The notes: generated by a model from the letters alone, not told the origin. Positions 34,201-47,039 are shown, counted from the first letter of the stretch. The stretch is 64,000 bases of DNA from Dermatemys mawii (GCA_007922305.1 ML677335.1:43901047-43965046), one strand, 5' to 3'. Made by a program: numbers and translations.

Positions 34201-37029
34201 ACACAACTTAGTTAATTTTCCTCTTGCAGGTTGTCATTCACTGAAGTCACTGGCAGAACAATTACACTCTTCCATGAGATTCCCCTGACCCTTTGTTTTC
34301 ACATCCTCTCCTATGGGTATTTCAGAGCACAGCTTTGTGGCTTTCAGTCTTGGTGAGAAGCTTTCTCCCCACTGTTGAAACTTAGCGTTTCACTGATTTC
34401 TTTCAAACAACCTGTGTTCAGAGCAATCTGCACAATGCATTGTATTAGGTCACCCAGGATAATGCTCCCAGGTCTCTGGAAAGAGGAGTGGTTCACTTAA
34501 TGTGATCTAAAATTAAGTTATGCCGTTACACCTTCTGAGTTCTTTCCCCAGGTGTCCTCCATTGATATTAGCTGGTGCTGTGATCTTTTCAGACCTCACA
34601 AGTGGAGGAGTTGGGCCAACACTTTAGTGGGAGACCCGCAAAGCAAACTGAAGCAGGAGACCATTCTGAGCCAACAACCCAGCCTGGGAGCAGGGAGCGG
34701 TCTTTGGGCTATGATGTAAAACAGAGGACTTGACCATGTGTTGTAATTAAAGATCCCATGGCACTTATATTTGGGTGTAATCCAATTGTGTGGTCGTATT
34801 CCAGCACGAGCTATTACATTCTGCCTCCGGAAAGTCTCCCTGCAGTTTCAGTTGCATGCAGTATTCTTCCTTTCCTTTCTTGAGCACTGATAGGTGCTCT
34901 TAAGTAGGTTTGCACCTCAGAAGTGTATCCATTTCAGTGATGGGCGTCTGGACGATGTGATCTCTATAGGTCCCTTAACTACTGACTGACTAGCTGTGTG
35001 ACCCTGGCCTGCTCTGTATGGCCATTAAACATCTCATGTTATTAAGAGCTGGATTTGTCTTCAGTGCTTGGCTAAATCTTCCCTCCCCCACTGTTGAGCA
35101 GTGGCCTACAGGTCAATTATCCAGCTGACTGCTGCCTTCCAGCCCAGAGGTGGCTGCATTTCAGTGGTAAAAGTGATCCTTGGGTGAGTATAGACTGTGA
35201 AGTGCATTGGTGTCTCTTGGGTAATTTTCAGACGTTAAAGGAGGACTTCTCAGAAAAGCTGAGAAATCTTTGCTTCTCTGCCTCTAGATATTGGTCTCCA
35301 CATTTGCAAAGCCTTTCAGAAGGAAGTTGCTATGGGGAAAAATCTCATTTCTCACTGGTTTCCTCCCAGACAGGACCAGGTGGCACTTTAATGTTACAGT
35401 CATTCACAGAGCAACAGAGAAGCCCCCAAATGGACATACCACCAAGTAAGAAAATTAGCTGCTAACAGATTCATTCTCTCTGAGATCTGCTATGTAGACT
35501 ATACATATAGAAATGCAGGATCAGATTGCAAAGCAGAGCGGTATCAGATGATGGCTTCTAGAGATATCTAAGCGAGCCCCAGATAATGAAACTCCAGCTA
35601 ATGCGTCCTTGGCATTATTTATTTTTGTAAAGTTTAAATAACACATTCCTCTCACGAGCTGTCCTGTCACTTTATTACGGATTGAACAAAACCCAAACCA
35701 CTAATATCCACAGTGAGAGCTGCCTGTGATGGTGTCTTCTTCATAGGGTGCTGCATGTTAGAAAACACTTAATGAGGCCAAAGGTCTGTTTAAATCTCAA
35801 GATTTTCAGCTGTACTTTATTGAATAAAGTTATCTGGTATTATTTCAAAGAAAATCCTGGCCCAAGCCTCAGATCCAAACACCCTGGTACTTGAGAAGTC
35901 AGGGGCCAATGAATCTGGATCAGAAGGGTTTATAGTTCCACCACCGCACCAGGATCCAAACACGTCTCCCCGGACGTTGAGGCCATGAAATTCAAATCCA
36001 GCTGTCTGATTCTGCTCTCATACCCAGGAGTTTTATATCCGTGTAACACCTCTGACTTCAGCACAGCACCTCCTGATTTACTGCAGCATAATTAGAGGAG
36101 CAGCAGGACTCTGGCTCTCAGTCTGGGCCAAATTTTGCTATAAGCCCATGTGCCGATGTCCCACGGATGTCACTGAGAGCCGGATGTTCATATCTGAAGG
36201 TAGGATTTGGTCTCATGCATTCATTAGGGGATACAAAATAAAATAAGTATAAGTTCAGCCTGTAACTGGGCAGAGTCGCTATCTGGCTACTCTCCACAGC
36301 ACCCATTCACCCATCCACCCAGACGATGATGTCCAAAACTCCCCACACATGTTCCATAGATGGTGGAATTAGAGGTGCTGTGAGTGCTGCCGCTGCCCTG
36401 GCTTGAAGTGGTTTCCATTATGTACAAGGTTTACAGTTTGGTTCGATGCCTCCATACACCCCCATTATACACATTGTTCCAGCAGCCCGGCCACTTCCTG
36501 CAGTTTTTCCTTTATTTGTAAATGAGACAACATAAAACGTGTCTGAGCTGACCATTTCTAAAGTTTTCCCTGCCAGACCCTCTGTTCACTCCCTAGCTCC
36601 CCCACTCCACACTTTTTGCTGGGCCCAATTCAGCAGAACCACCCATCTGGTGTTGCTGCAAAGGTGAGTCAGCAGAATAGTCCTGCATCTCCAGGCATGA
36701 TCCTAAAACTTGACAACCTTATACATGTAAGTAGGGTATGAATGAGCTCTCCCCTGAAATCTAGTGATCAAAGGACCCTAGATGCTGAACCCGGCCCTTC
36801 TTGCTGCTAGCTCCACCTGGCAGAAGGGTTACATACACACAAACTAGAACTCAGGGTCTAGCAGCAAGGAGCAAGTTGGGAATAGAAAGGGACAAAGACC
36901 AGATAGGCAAAGATATGAAGGCAGATAATAAAAACCCTATTTAAACACATTGGTAGCACTTCATTTTTGCATGAATTGTTGTTGTTGAAAACAATAAGGC
37001 AATTTCTATTCCAAGGGCAGTTTTAGAGG
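34201..37029. other. no gene recognised; one weak repeat
   Basis: The 123-codon plus frame at 35094-35465 has no known domain. Its start (CCCAGAGGTGGCTGCATTTC) has the feel of a dispersed repeat I cannot name. TGTCTGATTCTGCTCTCATA, CTCCTGATTTACTGCAGC and GGACTCTGGCTCTC at 35995-36130 are probably a GTGTAAATCAGG-family copy. The rest shows nothing. Confidence 0.4.
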
Positions 37030-38989
37030 AAATCAATCACTATGGGCTAGATTGTGTTCCTCATCCCCTGCGCAGGGGCAAATGGTGAGCAAAACCCTTC
37101 CCTGACTTCAGTGGTTGGGCAATAGCAATCACTGAAACACCCCCTCACTTCTCCTCCCTTTGTGGTGAAGCCAGGGGGAAGAGACAGGGCTACATCCCCT
37201 GCCATGCTCCTCTTGGACACACACAGCGGCACTTCTCTGCAATTCATTGTATCTCTTGGATGCAATCTCCTCCAATGCAATGGATCAAGAAGACTGCTCC
37301 CCAGGGTGCTGCTTCTGGGACAGGGCTGCTGCCTATGCAGGGCTGTGGTTTGTTAGACACAATCTAGCCTTAAGGTGGTATTCACCTGAAGGTTCCATAG
37401 GAAATATCAATGTGTCATGTGTATGTCAGTATCGCTGCTGACAGGAATGTACAATACATCCTTAAACGCGCCTTTTCTGGCCAACTGGAAAGGTGCTAAC
37501 ATAGTACCTATCTGCGACCAAGGACCAAGTATGTCCATTAATAGCTCATGCAGCTATGTAAGCTAAGATAATAGGAGTAATCAAACTCCATGCTTCGGGG
37601 CACACAATACGGTTACACATGGGGGGAAGGTGGGGAGAGAAAGTCTCTCTTCCCCGACCCCTCATGCACAGCATTGTCCAGGTGCATTATGGGTTGTTTC
37701 TGAAGCATCTGGTATTAGCCACTTTCAGAGGCAGGGCCAGATGGTCCAGTATTTCAGCGATTCCAGTGTTCAGATTGGCCAAAGTGTTTCAGAAGTCATT
37801 TGTGATTACGAGCATCTCTGTTTTCAGGGTGTCCAGTCTGAGCCATCTTAACAGCGTCTGATTTTCAGAAAGTGTTGAGCATCCACCCCCTGGAAAATCA
37901 GACCACTTCTAAGTGCCCCAAGCCAGGGACCCAAAAAAATCAACAGGCCCTTTGAAGATCACGACCATTATTTCTCACTAAGTCCTTTAAAATTTTATTA
38001 GCTTTCTCAAAGAACCGTAACAAACTTGGTTTTCCCCTGCAGGCACCATGCTGCTCTGATCCTCCCAGGTGATAATTACCCAAGATGTGTATTATTCTAT
38101 GCCTAATTAGATTCCTCAATTTCACTGCCACCAACTTGAAACTCAGCAGAGCCTGTAACTGCTGGGGTCACCTGTGACTACCATTAGCAACTTTCCAGCC
38201 TTCAGGGACACGGATCAGAGATGTGTCAACATTGCTGCTATTTGACTGTTTGCTTCAGACGCCCTCCATCTGGCACTGACCATTTCCGGCACTAGAGATT
38301 CTCCAGTGGCTTTATAAAACTTCCACTCAGAGGCAGTAGTCTCAAAACAGTTATGAAATAAGAATTCCTTCAGCACCCTAAAATAAAGATTGGTGTGGGA
38401 GGAAAAATCTCACTTTTCTTCCTATTCTACTGATTTGTCTCAGGAATGGAATGGGGATAACACTAGCCCAACTTACAAAACCGGGAAAATAACTTACGAT
38501 CTGCAGGCAGAAGTCTGGCATTAATTTATTAATTCTAGATAGGGGAAAGATGGCTAAATCAGACAGCTGCTCACTGTGTTTATTCCCATCAGCAGAAATA
38601 TCACTCAAGGAGACCCTTTGAAATTGGCCACTATGCAGGTGAGCAGTGGAACATTATCTGAGCAGTGGGCCCAAATACAAACAAACTCCAAACAGGTTAA
38701 TGATTCATTCCTGTTCACTCTAAATGTCCTAATAACCTTGCTGCTGACAGGGGCCCTGAGGGATGCAGGGCTACCACTGCTGAGCATGGCAATTTGCTGC
38801 CTGACAAGGAAATTTGCTCTGATTCTAAATTCCCATGGGCATGCTCTGCAAAGGGTAGAACAGACCTGTCCCAGCTACAGGGTGAAACTGAAAGTTTGCT
38901 GTCTGATGGATTGGGGACAGACCTGCTGTGGGGCAGCTTTTGCCAGTGCATATACAGCAGGGAAGTCAATGATAACCTTGCAGCTGAAA
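37030..38989. other. no gene or repeat recognised
   Basis: GGGCTAGATTGTGTTCCTCA with TTCCCTGACTTCAGTGG at 37040-37115 may be a small dispersed-repeat copy. A 155-codon plus frame (38576-39043) lacks any recognisable domain and is of chance length. Confidence 0.4.
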
Positions 38990-39110
38990 TCTAGAGCAGG
39001 TGGACTAGTGGGCCTGGGCCTAAGGACTCAGAGCCTGATCTAAGATGCACTGACTTCAGTAGAAAGGCTCCCACTGACTTCAGCAAGTGTTGGATCAAGC
39101 CTTCGTTTGA
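38990..39110. repeat. dispersed repeat (GGCCTGATCCTGCA family)
   Basis: CTCAGAGCCTGATCTAAGAT, GCACTGACTTCAGTAGAAAG, CTCCCACTGACTTCAGC and GGATCAAGCC. Confidence 0.5.
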
Positions 39111-39279
39111 CAGGACTTGCGTTCTTAAAGTTAATCCCTGCATAAGCGACTGCGGGGTCAAGTCTATTGTTGGCTCTTTCTGTGACTTATAACTCACGTC
39201 GCCTCCTGTTCCTCACAGGAGGTTGAAACAGAGAAAGTGTTTTAAAATCTTCTATATTGAGCAGGTCAGACACACTAAG

Positions 39280-39860
39280 ATGAAACATTTCCCCCATCAT
39301 TTGTCCAAAACGAATCATTGCAAATGAAATTCCCATGCAACACATATTTTGGTTTTTCCAAGATGTTTTTCTAAATAAAAACGTTTTGGAAAACAATTAA
39401 CAGTGTGGTTTTATCCACTTTTCAAAGCTTTGGAAAATAGTAACAAAGTACGGGAAATGGAGAAAACTCCACTTTTTGTAACCTTTAACTGATTTAGTTA
39501 ATTGGGAAGAGGTGTGAAAAGTAGGGTCTCCCCCCCACCCCCCCTCCACACACTTTGACCATTCAAATTTTGTTAGTTTGAAGGCAATAAAAAAAAGTGG
39601 ATTTTCCTCCCAGTTTCCATACTTTTCCACCTTCCCCTTTCCTAAGAAGTTAAGAAAACACAAAGGAAAAGAGACCCAAAGTTTTTAAAATTTATTTTAA
39701 AAATTGTTAAACATTTGAAGTCAAAACAAAATGACTGCAGTCAATGAAAATTTTCATTTCAAAATCAAGTAAAAACCCTGTCATTTTGCTTAGTTTGGAA
39801 ATTTCCTGTGGGAAAAGATTTTTTTTTTATTTGAAAACTGAATAAGTTTATTTCTCTCCA
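39280..39860. mobile_element. AT-rich MITE-like repeat
   Basis: Composition and words (AAACGTTTTGGAAAA, ATTCAAATTTTG, GAAAATTTTCATTTC, TTTGGAAATTTCC) match the AT-rich foldback family. A C-run (39530-39545) interrupts it. Ends are not resolved. Confidence 0.4.
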
Positions 39861-40054
39861 GGAAAAATATCCCATATTGCAATGAGTTCTGCTTTTAGAT
39901 ATTGGACTCTCAGGTTTTACTTTTATCAGTAGGAGAACAGAGAATATTTAAACATAGAGGTGATTCTCAAGTTAAGGGTGACAATTTAACTTCTGTGGCT
40001 TAGTTTAGCTATCTTTTAAAAAAAGCCAACATAACACTTATCTGCTCCACTGAA

Positions 40055-40130
40055 TTATTAAGTGAGACTTATAATTTGTAAAGTGCTTTGAGATCCTTTG
40101 ATGAAATTATAGTAAACTATGTTAATTATT
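40055..40130 (+). repeat. MIR-like SINE 3' end
   Basis: TTGTAAAGTGCTTTGAGATC followed by TTGATGAAATTATAGTAAAC and TTAATTATT fits the MIR-type 3' end (GTAAAGCGCTTTGAGATCC...TATTATTA). Confidence 0.55.
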
Positions 40131-40204
40131 CCTGGTTGAAATAAGAAAGCATACTTGCAAAAATTACAGCAGCTGCAGGGAATGTGTGTAATTTAACACT
40201 GAGT

Positions 40205-40388
40205 GTAATTAACCACTGGAATAATTCATGAAGGGTTGTGGCGGATTCTCCATCACTGACAATTTTTATACCAAGATTGAGTGTTTTTTTAGAGATATGT
40301 TCTATGAACTATTTGGGGAGCAGTTCTCTGCCCTTGTTATACAGGAAGTCAGATTAGATGACCCCTTTTACCCTGGGATCTAGGACTA
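40205..40388 (+). mobile_element. CR1-type LINE 3' tail
   Basis: GGTTGTGGCGGATTCTCCAT, CACTGACAATTTTTATACCA, TGTTTTTTTAGAGATATG, TTATACAGGAAGTCAGATTA and GATGACCCC are the tail of the same CR1 subfamily as 23390 and 58808. Confidence 0.88.
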
Positions 40389-41654
40389 ATTTCTCCTCTT
40401 GTGTTTTGTGTAGCTGCCAAAAAGTCTCTGCAGGAGTAACTGTGTTCCTTTGCTAATGGGCAGGAATGTGCTCAGTATGTCAAATGTTTGCTCAGTATGA
40501 CAGATAAAGCTAATGGGTACTTGGTGTACCATTTTCTTTAGAGAGATGCGTAAATATCATTATGCATGCTCTAGGATGTGTGTTTTAACCTTGGCTAAAC
40601 ATTGGTAATTTGTAACAAACAAGGTGTAATTATTATTTGCATCATGTGGACTGTTAAAAGTGACATCTAGCTGATACCATAAGAGGTCCCCTGTCATCTA
40701 CGGACTGGCATGTAGCTTACTATTAAACCTGAACTTGGATGTGGGGTAACCTAATTAGAACAGCTATGAATACCCTCTTTTAAACTAGAATCCAAGTGTG
40801 TGGTTTTATCCCACACAGAGGTGGACTTTAGCATGCTTAGAACCACCAGGCTACAGAGTCATTCTCAGCACCTCAGACAATTAGAGGTATTCAGGCATCT
40901 ATCTGCATCCTTAGGCACCTTTACAAATCTGGGTCTAGAAGCCTTAGCCTCTTCGGATATCGCACTTTAAATTCACCTACAAAGATTTACCCTTTTTAAA
41001 GGAAAGAACAGCCAGTGATTATACTCAGCAAGACTTTCTCGGGGTTTAATTTACATATGAGCATTGGAAAGCTAATTAAATGGCACCAGTTTATCAGCCA
41101 AGCAGAAAGTAGTTCTACCAGCCAATGAGAGCTAGAAGCGCAGATTGCTTGTGGCGGAATGGAGGAAGAACATTTGCTTTCCCCTCCTTCATGCCCTGAG
41201 TGCTCTCATTTCTCCTCCTTCCACAAACACACACTCAACACACTCATTCATTAAATGGTGAACGCCGGCAAGCTTCCACTCAGGTCTGCTTCTAATCACT
41301 GAACCATGCTAAATAAAAGCCGGCTCACAAAATCAGCCAGCTGGGATCAGGGGTCAAAGGTGGGCAGGACAGAGTGCATGAGAACTTCCCTCAGCACAAG
41401 GAAAACACTTTTAATAGAACAAATCTGGCTCCCAGAGCAAGCAGATAATCCGGAGGGCAGAAAAAGCTGCTTTTCCAACAGCTATCAGGATGTCTTTATG
41501 ATAGCACCTATTCGCATTCGTTAGTAATACACACAGCCTGCATTCTTGTAGCCCGTTTAATCAGAAGAGCCCAAAATGCTTTATGAAGATGGGTCAGTGT
41601 TAACACTAGGGGAATAGCACAAGAAATTTTCTGTATTTGTTTGGCTATTGAAGT
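40389..41654. other. no gene recognised; one weak repeat
   Basis: TAGAGGTATTCAGGCATC, CTTAGGCACCTTTACAAATC and TGGGTCTAGAAGCC at 40880-40945 are probably a TTTAGGCACCTAA-family copy. Nothing else recognised. Confidence 0.45.
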
Positions 41655-41782
41655 GATTTTGCTTTGGCACTTCCTGTGCCTCGGTTTCCCTATCTGTAAA
41701 ATGATTCTAATCTCCTTAGCAGAGCAGATGGAGATCTATTGATGAATAGCACTATATAAGAGCTAGGGCTTATTATTATCAA
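41655..41782 (+). repeat. MIR-like SINE 3' half
   Basis: TTCCTGTGCCTCGGTTTCCC, TATCTGTAAAATGATTCTAA and ATAGCACTATATAAGAGC, ending TTATTATTA, are plus-strand MIR. Confidence 0.85.
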
Positions 41783-41894
41783 TCACTGTCTGTGCCACTA
41801 TTTTTGTTCATCTTCTGTGAACAACCAAATTGCATTGGCACAGGTGTTAGTGGAAAGCCAACTCAAAAGAATAAGTATTTGTGGCAATTAATAA

Positions 41895-42105
41895 TAGTGA
41901 TCAGTTTTGAGAGAACAATTTTCATCAGTAAGTCTCAAGAGTTTTACAAAGGAAGTCAGTGTCTACCCCCATTTTATAGATGGGGAAAGTGAGGCATGGG
42001 GAAGTGAAGTGTCTTGCCCAAGGTCACCCAGCAAGCCAGTGGCAGAGCCAGAAACGGAATGTTGGGATCTTAAGTCCCAGAGCAGTGCTCTGTCCACCAG
42101 TATCC
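41895..42105 (-). repeat. MIR-like SINE
   Basis: AGTCTCAAGAGTTTTACAAA, CCCATTTTATAGATGGGGAA, AGTGTCTTGCCCAAGGTCAC, CCAGCAAGCCAGTGGCAGAG and CAGTGCTCTGTCCACCAG are reverse-strand MIR words. It lies about 110 bases from a plus-strand MIR 3' half, so two copies sit tail to tail. Confidence 0.9.
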
Positions 42106-42769
42106 ATTGAATTTTAAGTTCATCCACATATATCTTTGGGCCCAAGAACTTCTAGCACAATCAGGGAAGAGACACTCTCTCTGATTCACAATAAATCAAT
42201 CCAACGAATCACAATTAACCAAAACTGGACACATTTCAAATATTCCATCTCAATCCATTCAGTTAATTATGTAAAAAGGATTTCAGATTAATTGGAATAA
42301 GCAGTACATCATTTAAACCAGGCTTCTTGTAACAGATTCCCTGTTTCATTAAGAGTTTGGTGTCCCCACCCCACCAGTTCCTTATTAAAAATAATCAGAA
42401 AAGGTACAGTTGGGATTTCTGTAGCCCATCAGAACACTCTGGTGGCTCCTTCTCTAGACACCCCGACAGAAATGTCATAATCCCATTACAGCAGTAAAAA
42501 TAACTCAAGTGATTTTAGCTTCAGTCCCTTTTCCTGTGATAGGTACCTCAGCTCTCTGGTTAAGAGGGCAGTCAAATTAAGAGAGGAAATGGGGCTTTTT
42601 GTGTCTCTTTCACAGACTGAGGTCTAGGCACCCAGCCATACCTAAAAATCTTCACCACTCTAAAGCCCTGGTTTATGGCTTTCCTCATAAATCGGCACGG
42701 TGGCTCTGTTTACAGTTGCCATTCCTTTTCCCAGCTTTATTTCCATGCACTGCGCCAAACTCCTGAATA
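42106..42769. other. no gene or repeat recognised
   Basis: Ordinary composition, no frames above 60 codons. Confidence 0.5.
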
Positions 42770-43159
42770 GAGCTGAGTGGCAAATGGGTTTCCTGCCCTG
42801 TGAAAATTTGAGCTATTGAAAACGTTTCCCATCCCATACCAGGACAAAGTCACAATCTCAAAAATGGTCACAAACCAACACTCCCCCTGCTCCCCATTAG
42901 ATATAAGTGGTCAAAATTGAAATACGTTTTTTAAAAGCTATAATGAGCTTAATCGTGTAGGAAAAGTCATTTCAGAAAACTGGACTTGTTTGTTTCCAAG
43001 TGGATGTTTTCTAAACCTTGACCATTTCAAGTTTTTTTGGCACATTTTTTCAGGTCAAAAACGTTATTTAAGCCAACCTTCTCCTGGCAACAGTTTTGTT
43101 TTCAATTATATGGCGTTTTTCAGTGAAAATCACTGGTTAGAAAAATTCCCACCCAGCTC
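42770..43159. mobile_element. MITE with TA target site, AT-rich
   Basis: A 390-bp element with inverted ends GAGCTGAGTGGCAAA (left) and GAGCTGGGTGGGAAT (right end on minus), each bounded by TA (42768-42769 and 43160-43161). A TA duplication points to Tc1/mariner-type mobilisation. The AT-rich interior has no coding capacity. This is the clearest copy of the family also suspected at 6205, 19020, 28370, 33587, 39280 and 47040. Confidence 0.75.
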
Positions 43160-43804
43160 TACTACTCAGCTGAATATCTCTGGCACTGGGCTTCCCAGCT
43201 CACGCATGCTGTATAATTAGTCAGATTGTGGCTGGTCATGCCTAGGTGTTCCAGGGAGCGTGGAGATGGGCTGCAAAGAGCTATCTCCACTCATGATTTG
43301 CAGCAAGTGGCCATCACATCCCAGCCCTCATGTGTCCACAGCACACCTCCTGGGAAGGTCTAGCACACTATCATGGCTGGGCTACCCCAGTGGAGCAGGG
43401 TGAGGGCACAACCATGGCTCTGTTCTCCTTCCCCACTGCCCAGCTGAGCTCGATCAGCACACGGAGAGGAGCACATGGTGCATCTACCTAAAGGGTACCA
43501 CAGGCCTCCATTGGCCTGAGCTCCCCATACCCCTCAATGCTCCTGGGGAATTTGGTCCAAGTAAAAGAGGATGGTTCTAGGCCCTAGCTCTCTTCAGCGA
43601 GATGGGATGTGGCTGGGTTGTGGGGGCTGGGCTGACAAACTGGTTTCTGATTTTAAATCAAGACACCAGGCAAATGTTTTTTTCTTCAGGGTTTGACCTC
43701 TCTTGACAGCAGCCTGAGAGCCCCAAAACCATGAGTCGGGCCCATGAAATCAGGAGATATTTTAAAAATTATTCTGATTTAAGCCAAACAGATTTTTGGC
43801 TCTG
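43160..43804. other. no gene recognised
   Basis: AAAACCATGAGTCGGGCCCA with TGAAATCAGGAGATATTTTA at 43726-43765 is likely a scrap of a dispersed repeat with CATGAG words. The rest is unrecognised. Confidence 0.4.
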
Positions 43805-44003
43805 TACAGCCATGTCGCATCTTAGGTGCATTTAACATACGCGATCAACAAAAAAATAAAGGAAAGCTAAAAATATAAAAACTTTCTTTAGGGCGGGCGA
43901 TTTCGCCTGCCATTGAAGTCAATGGAGTTTCGGCTATACGCAATTTCTGCTTTATGCGGAAACCGAGGAACAGAACCCTCGTGTAAGATGCGACATGCCT
44001 GTA
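43805..44003. mobile_element. small DNA transposon, 20-bp terminal inverted repeats
   Basis: A 199-bp element with left end TACAGCCATGTCGCATCTTA and right end (minus) TACAGGCATGTCGCATCTTA, 19 of 20 matching. The outermost TA may be the target duplication. The interior has TGAAGTCAATGGAGTTTCGG and no coding capacity. Confidence 0.88.
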
Positions 44004-44094
44004 TTTACCTTCTGCTATTTGAGCCTTGGGGGTGGGAAGGGAGGATGTTACATTTTCCAGCTGTACTGTAACCATGAGGGCTAGAAACTTATTT

Positions 44095-44225
44095 TCTAAA
44101 TTAATGTTGAGAATCTCAAATCACGTGACTCCAGAGGCTGGGGCTTTAAGAATAGCACCATGTATTGCAAATCTTGCAAGAGGTGGCAACACTTTGACAG
44201 CATTTGGGCTTTGTGGCCTGTCATG
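44095..44225 (+). repeat. diverged repeat, inverted relative of 59040
   Basis: GAGAATCTCAAATCACGTGA, CTCCAGAGGCTGGGGCTTTA, GCAAGAGGTGGCAACACTTT and GACAGC also occur, in the same order but on the opposite strand, at 59040-59215. Confidence 0.6.
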
Positions 44226-44341
44226 ACACCTTGTGATGAGAGAGGCGTTACCAGATGAGCTTGTGGAGTATAAGCACTCCATTGCACAGGGGTGTTTAAC
44301 AAAGCAAAGTCTGCTAGGTGGGGTTACTGGATGAACATACA

Positions 44342-44460
44342 AGATATGTTCACACTGCAGCTGGGAGCCTCCTAACCTGGGTAGACAGACACGTTAGCTC
44401 TTCTCAAACAAACACTGAATAGCAGCGTGGACATTGCAGCACCAAGTCCATAATCATGTG
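44342..44460. mobile_element. MITE fragment
   Basis: GATATGTTCACACTGCAGCT, GGGAGCCTCCTAACCTGG, GTAGACAGACACGTTAGCTC and TAGCAGCGTGGACATTGCAG fit the left half of a turtle MITE of the GGTATGTCTAC group. Confidence 0.6.
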
Positions 44461-45144
44461 GCCAGATGATGCATCAGGTAGAAAGAAGATGTATAAACAT
44501 GCCAGAGAGAGAGAGCGAGCGCAAAGCAGCTTTTGCTTATTGAAAGACTTGGAACAAGAGAGGTGCCAGAACTGCTAGGGCTGGGAATATTGCATTAGGG
44601 CAGGGGTTTGATGTGGGTGTAGTTGTAATTCTACACAGAAACCATTACACATTTTCTTGCTTTTTCTCCTCCTCAATCCTTTTCATCAACAAATTCCTGA
44701 AAACTGAGTACATTCAGCCAGAAAACAGCAAGTTTTCAGTTTTGGCTAAAGAATTGTGGCATTTTCTTCTGACCAATTGTAAGTTCCTGAAGAAAGCAAA
44801 CACTTTCTTCAGAAATTTAGTCAAAAAAACAAGTTTTCCATAATAAAGGTCTCATGAGCTGTAGTTAACAGCCCATCTTAGTCACCCACAAAAAGTTGGG
44901 TGACAACTATGACAAGCTTGGCATTCTGTGTTCAGGTGTGTTGGGAATGTGGAGGGCTGAACAGGACAGACAGATGAAGCTTCAAGGATGTAAGACCCAG
45001 TAGCTGTGCTAAACATCCGTCATTAATAGATACGCCTGGATCCCTAACAACATGTGGGAGAGAGCAAGAAAACGGCAGATAGTGTTTTCTAAAAAGGGGT
45101 GTCAGAGAATTAGCCAAATGGCTTCTTATCTAAAAGCCAGTGGT
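44461..45144. other. no gene recognised
   Basis: A GA-rich patch at 44502-44521. AT-rich 44640-44850 resembles the AT-rich MITE family, without clear ends. Confidence 0.45.
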
Positions 45145-45205
45145 ATGGTTGAGAAGTGAGAGTATTGTCTTTCATGGACCAACTTCTGTTGTTGAGAGAG
45201 ACCCC
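45145..45205 (+). repeat. fragment of the GACAAGGTGGGTGAGG-family repeat
   Basis: GTCTTTCATGGACCAACTTC with TGTTGTTGAGAGAGACC is a scrap of the same repeat type as 31142. Confidence 0.5.
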
Positions 45206-47039
45206 ATTTATAACAATCTAGGTGGTTTATATAGCACCTAACATTTGTAAAATGCTTCACACATTCCAACTGCTCCCAGCAAATCATCTGACTACCCAAA
45301 TGAGCCCTCTCTCTTTTTGTGACCTGCCTTCAAGCAGATCAGGATTGTCAGAAGCTTGACTCTGATTTGACTAACGTCTCATGAAAACATCTTCAGCGTA
45401 TGCCCTTCTGGTAAATGGTTTGCTGCAGATATCACTTTGGGTAATCTCCATTTGCTTTCTAAGACTCAAGCTGCTTTGACTGGCAAGTAAGTCCTATGAT
45501 GTAGTATAAGGCACGTGGTGGGAAAGCTCATCGTTGGGGTTCTTTTTTTAATTCAAAATTCACTTTCTGTAGCTACTTGCAATATTCACTTAAAATCACT
45601 GTTTTGACAATATACTTAATCTCTCTAGCCATCCATCCAAGGACTTGCTTTTTCAGAACTTCTGAGCTCCCGTAGCTCCACTGACTTCAAATGGAGTTTG
45701 CGGGCCCATGAGACCAGTACTCAGTCCCTGTATGGAAAAAGCTGATACCGAGAGAGACAAGCTGAAGTCGGACAATCCAGGAATAAGGGGAAGCAGAGGA
45801 AAAGCACCACTGAGGTGCCCCCCCAAAACATCCCACCACTCTGTGTGCAAATCCCCCGCAACTGCAGTCATACCTCAGATTGCTTGTAGGTGCCAGCAGC
45901 GTTCTTGGCTGCTTGCTGACCCCTGCCAATGTGAGAGGGGTAATTCACACCTGTAATTCATCAAAGACCATCTTCAATTCTGTTAGCACTTAGGGAAAAG
46001 CAAATCAGAAGTAGATCAACTCCACTGAGGTCAATGGGATTAGACAAGGGCAAGCAAGATCAGAATAGAACCTATTGCTTTATTATATGCTGGATCTCAG
46101 ACCTATTCTACTAACCCTGATGTAAAAACCAGGGTGCACTCTGCTCATCACTGCTGCTAGAAACAAAGCTCTCTCAGAAGAATCCCAAAAATGTTAGCAT
46201 AGAGCATTCCCACTGACCTGCTACAGAATTAAATGGCACAGGATGGAGAGAGCCGGGCGTGCTTGCTCTAATGGCTGACTGACCGGAAAGTAAGGAAACA
46301 AGCAGAGACAGGCAGCTAGGGGACAGCAAGGAGACAGGAACAAGTTCAGCACAAATGCAGGAACTCGTTTCAATGCAAGACAAAGGTAACTTGAAAAGCT
46401 GCTTCAGACTCCTGAGTGAGTAAGGGCTTTATTGGGAGAGATCCCTGGGGGAAACAAGCACATGTCGGAGTCAGCACACTACAAACAAAGCTGGCATGGC
46501 AGCTCATAGCCCCAGCACTTCTGGGCTTCCCGTGTCAGTTATGAAAGTAAAAAATTGCTTGAGCCTCAGTACCTAATTGCTTGAGGCCTGGCGCCTCTTT
46601 CATTGCATATTAAGCACTGGGCAAATCTACTCATATGTTGCATGCACTGTATAAAAAGGGAAGGGTCTGCACTGGTGAGCTAATATCGATTCCACAGCAC
46701 CACATCCTGCCCTCGAATAGAAGCTCTTTGCTCCTGTTAGCCAGAATTCAGCGCGCTGTTTGTGAATGCAGGTGTATTCATAGAAGAGTGTGACTCTGCA
46801 GAGGTCCTCATGGAGCCACTGGGGAGTTCGTCCAGCTACAAAACATTTTTGCCTAGTGCATGTGGGAACGTCATTTCACTGTGCACTGGAGAATGCAAGT
46901 GTTAACAGAAGCCTGCTGCTCACCCATGTTTTCACAACTCCACTTCCTGAGGATGGAATTCACTCCCCTGTGTAGAGGGCACACATAGATCCAACTCGCT
47001 GTGTTAGAAGTTTTCCCACATGAAAGCCTTAAAGGAGGG
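45206..47039. other. no gene or repeat recognised
   Basis: AACTCCACTGAGGTCAATGG at 46018 is a common dispersed-repeat word. The 60-82 codon frames lack motifs. Confidence 0.45.

Noticed and set aside
35094..35465. 123-codon plus frame
   Set aside because: No domain; its first part resembles a dispersed repeat.
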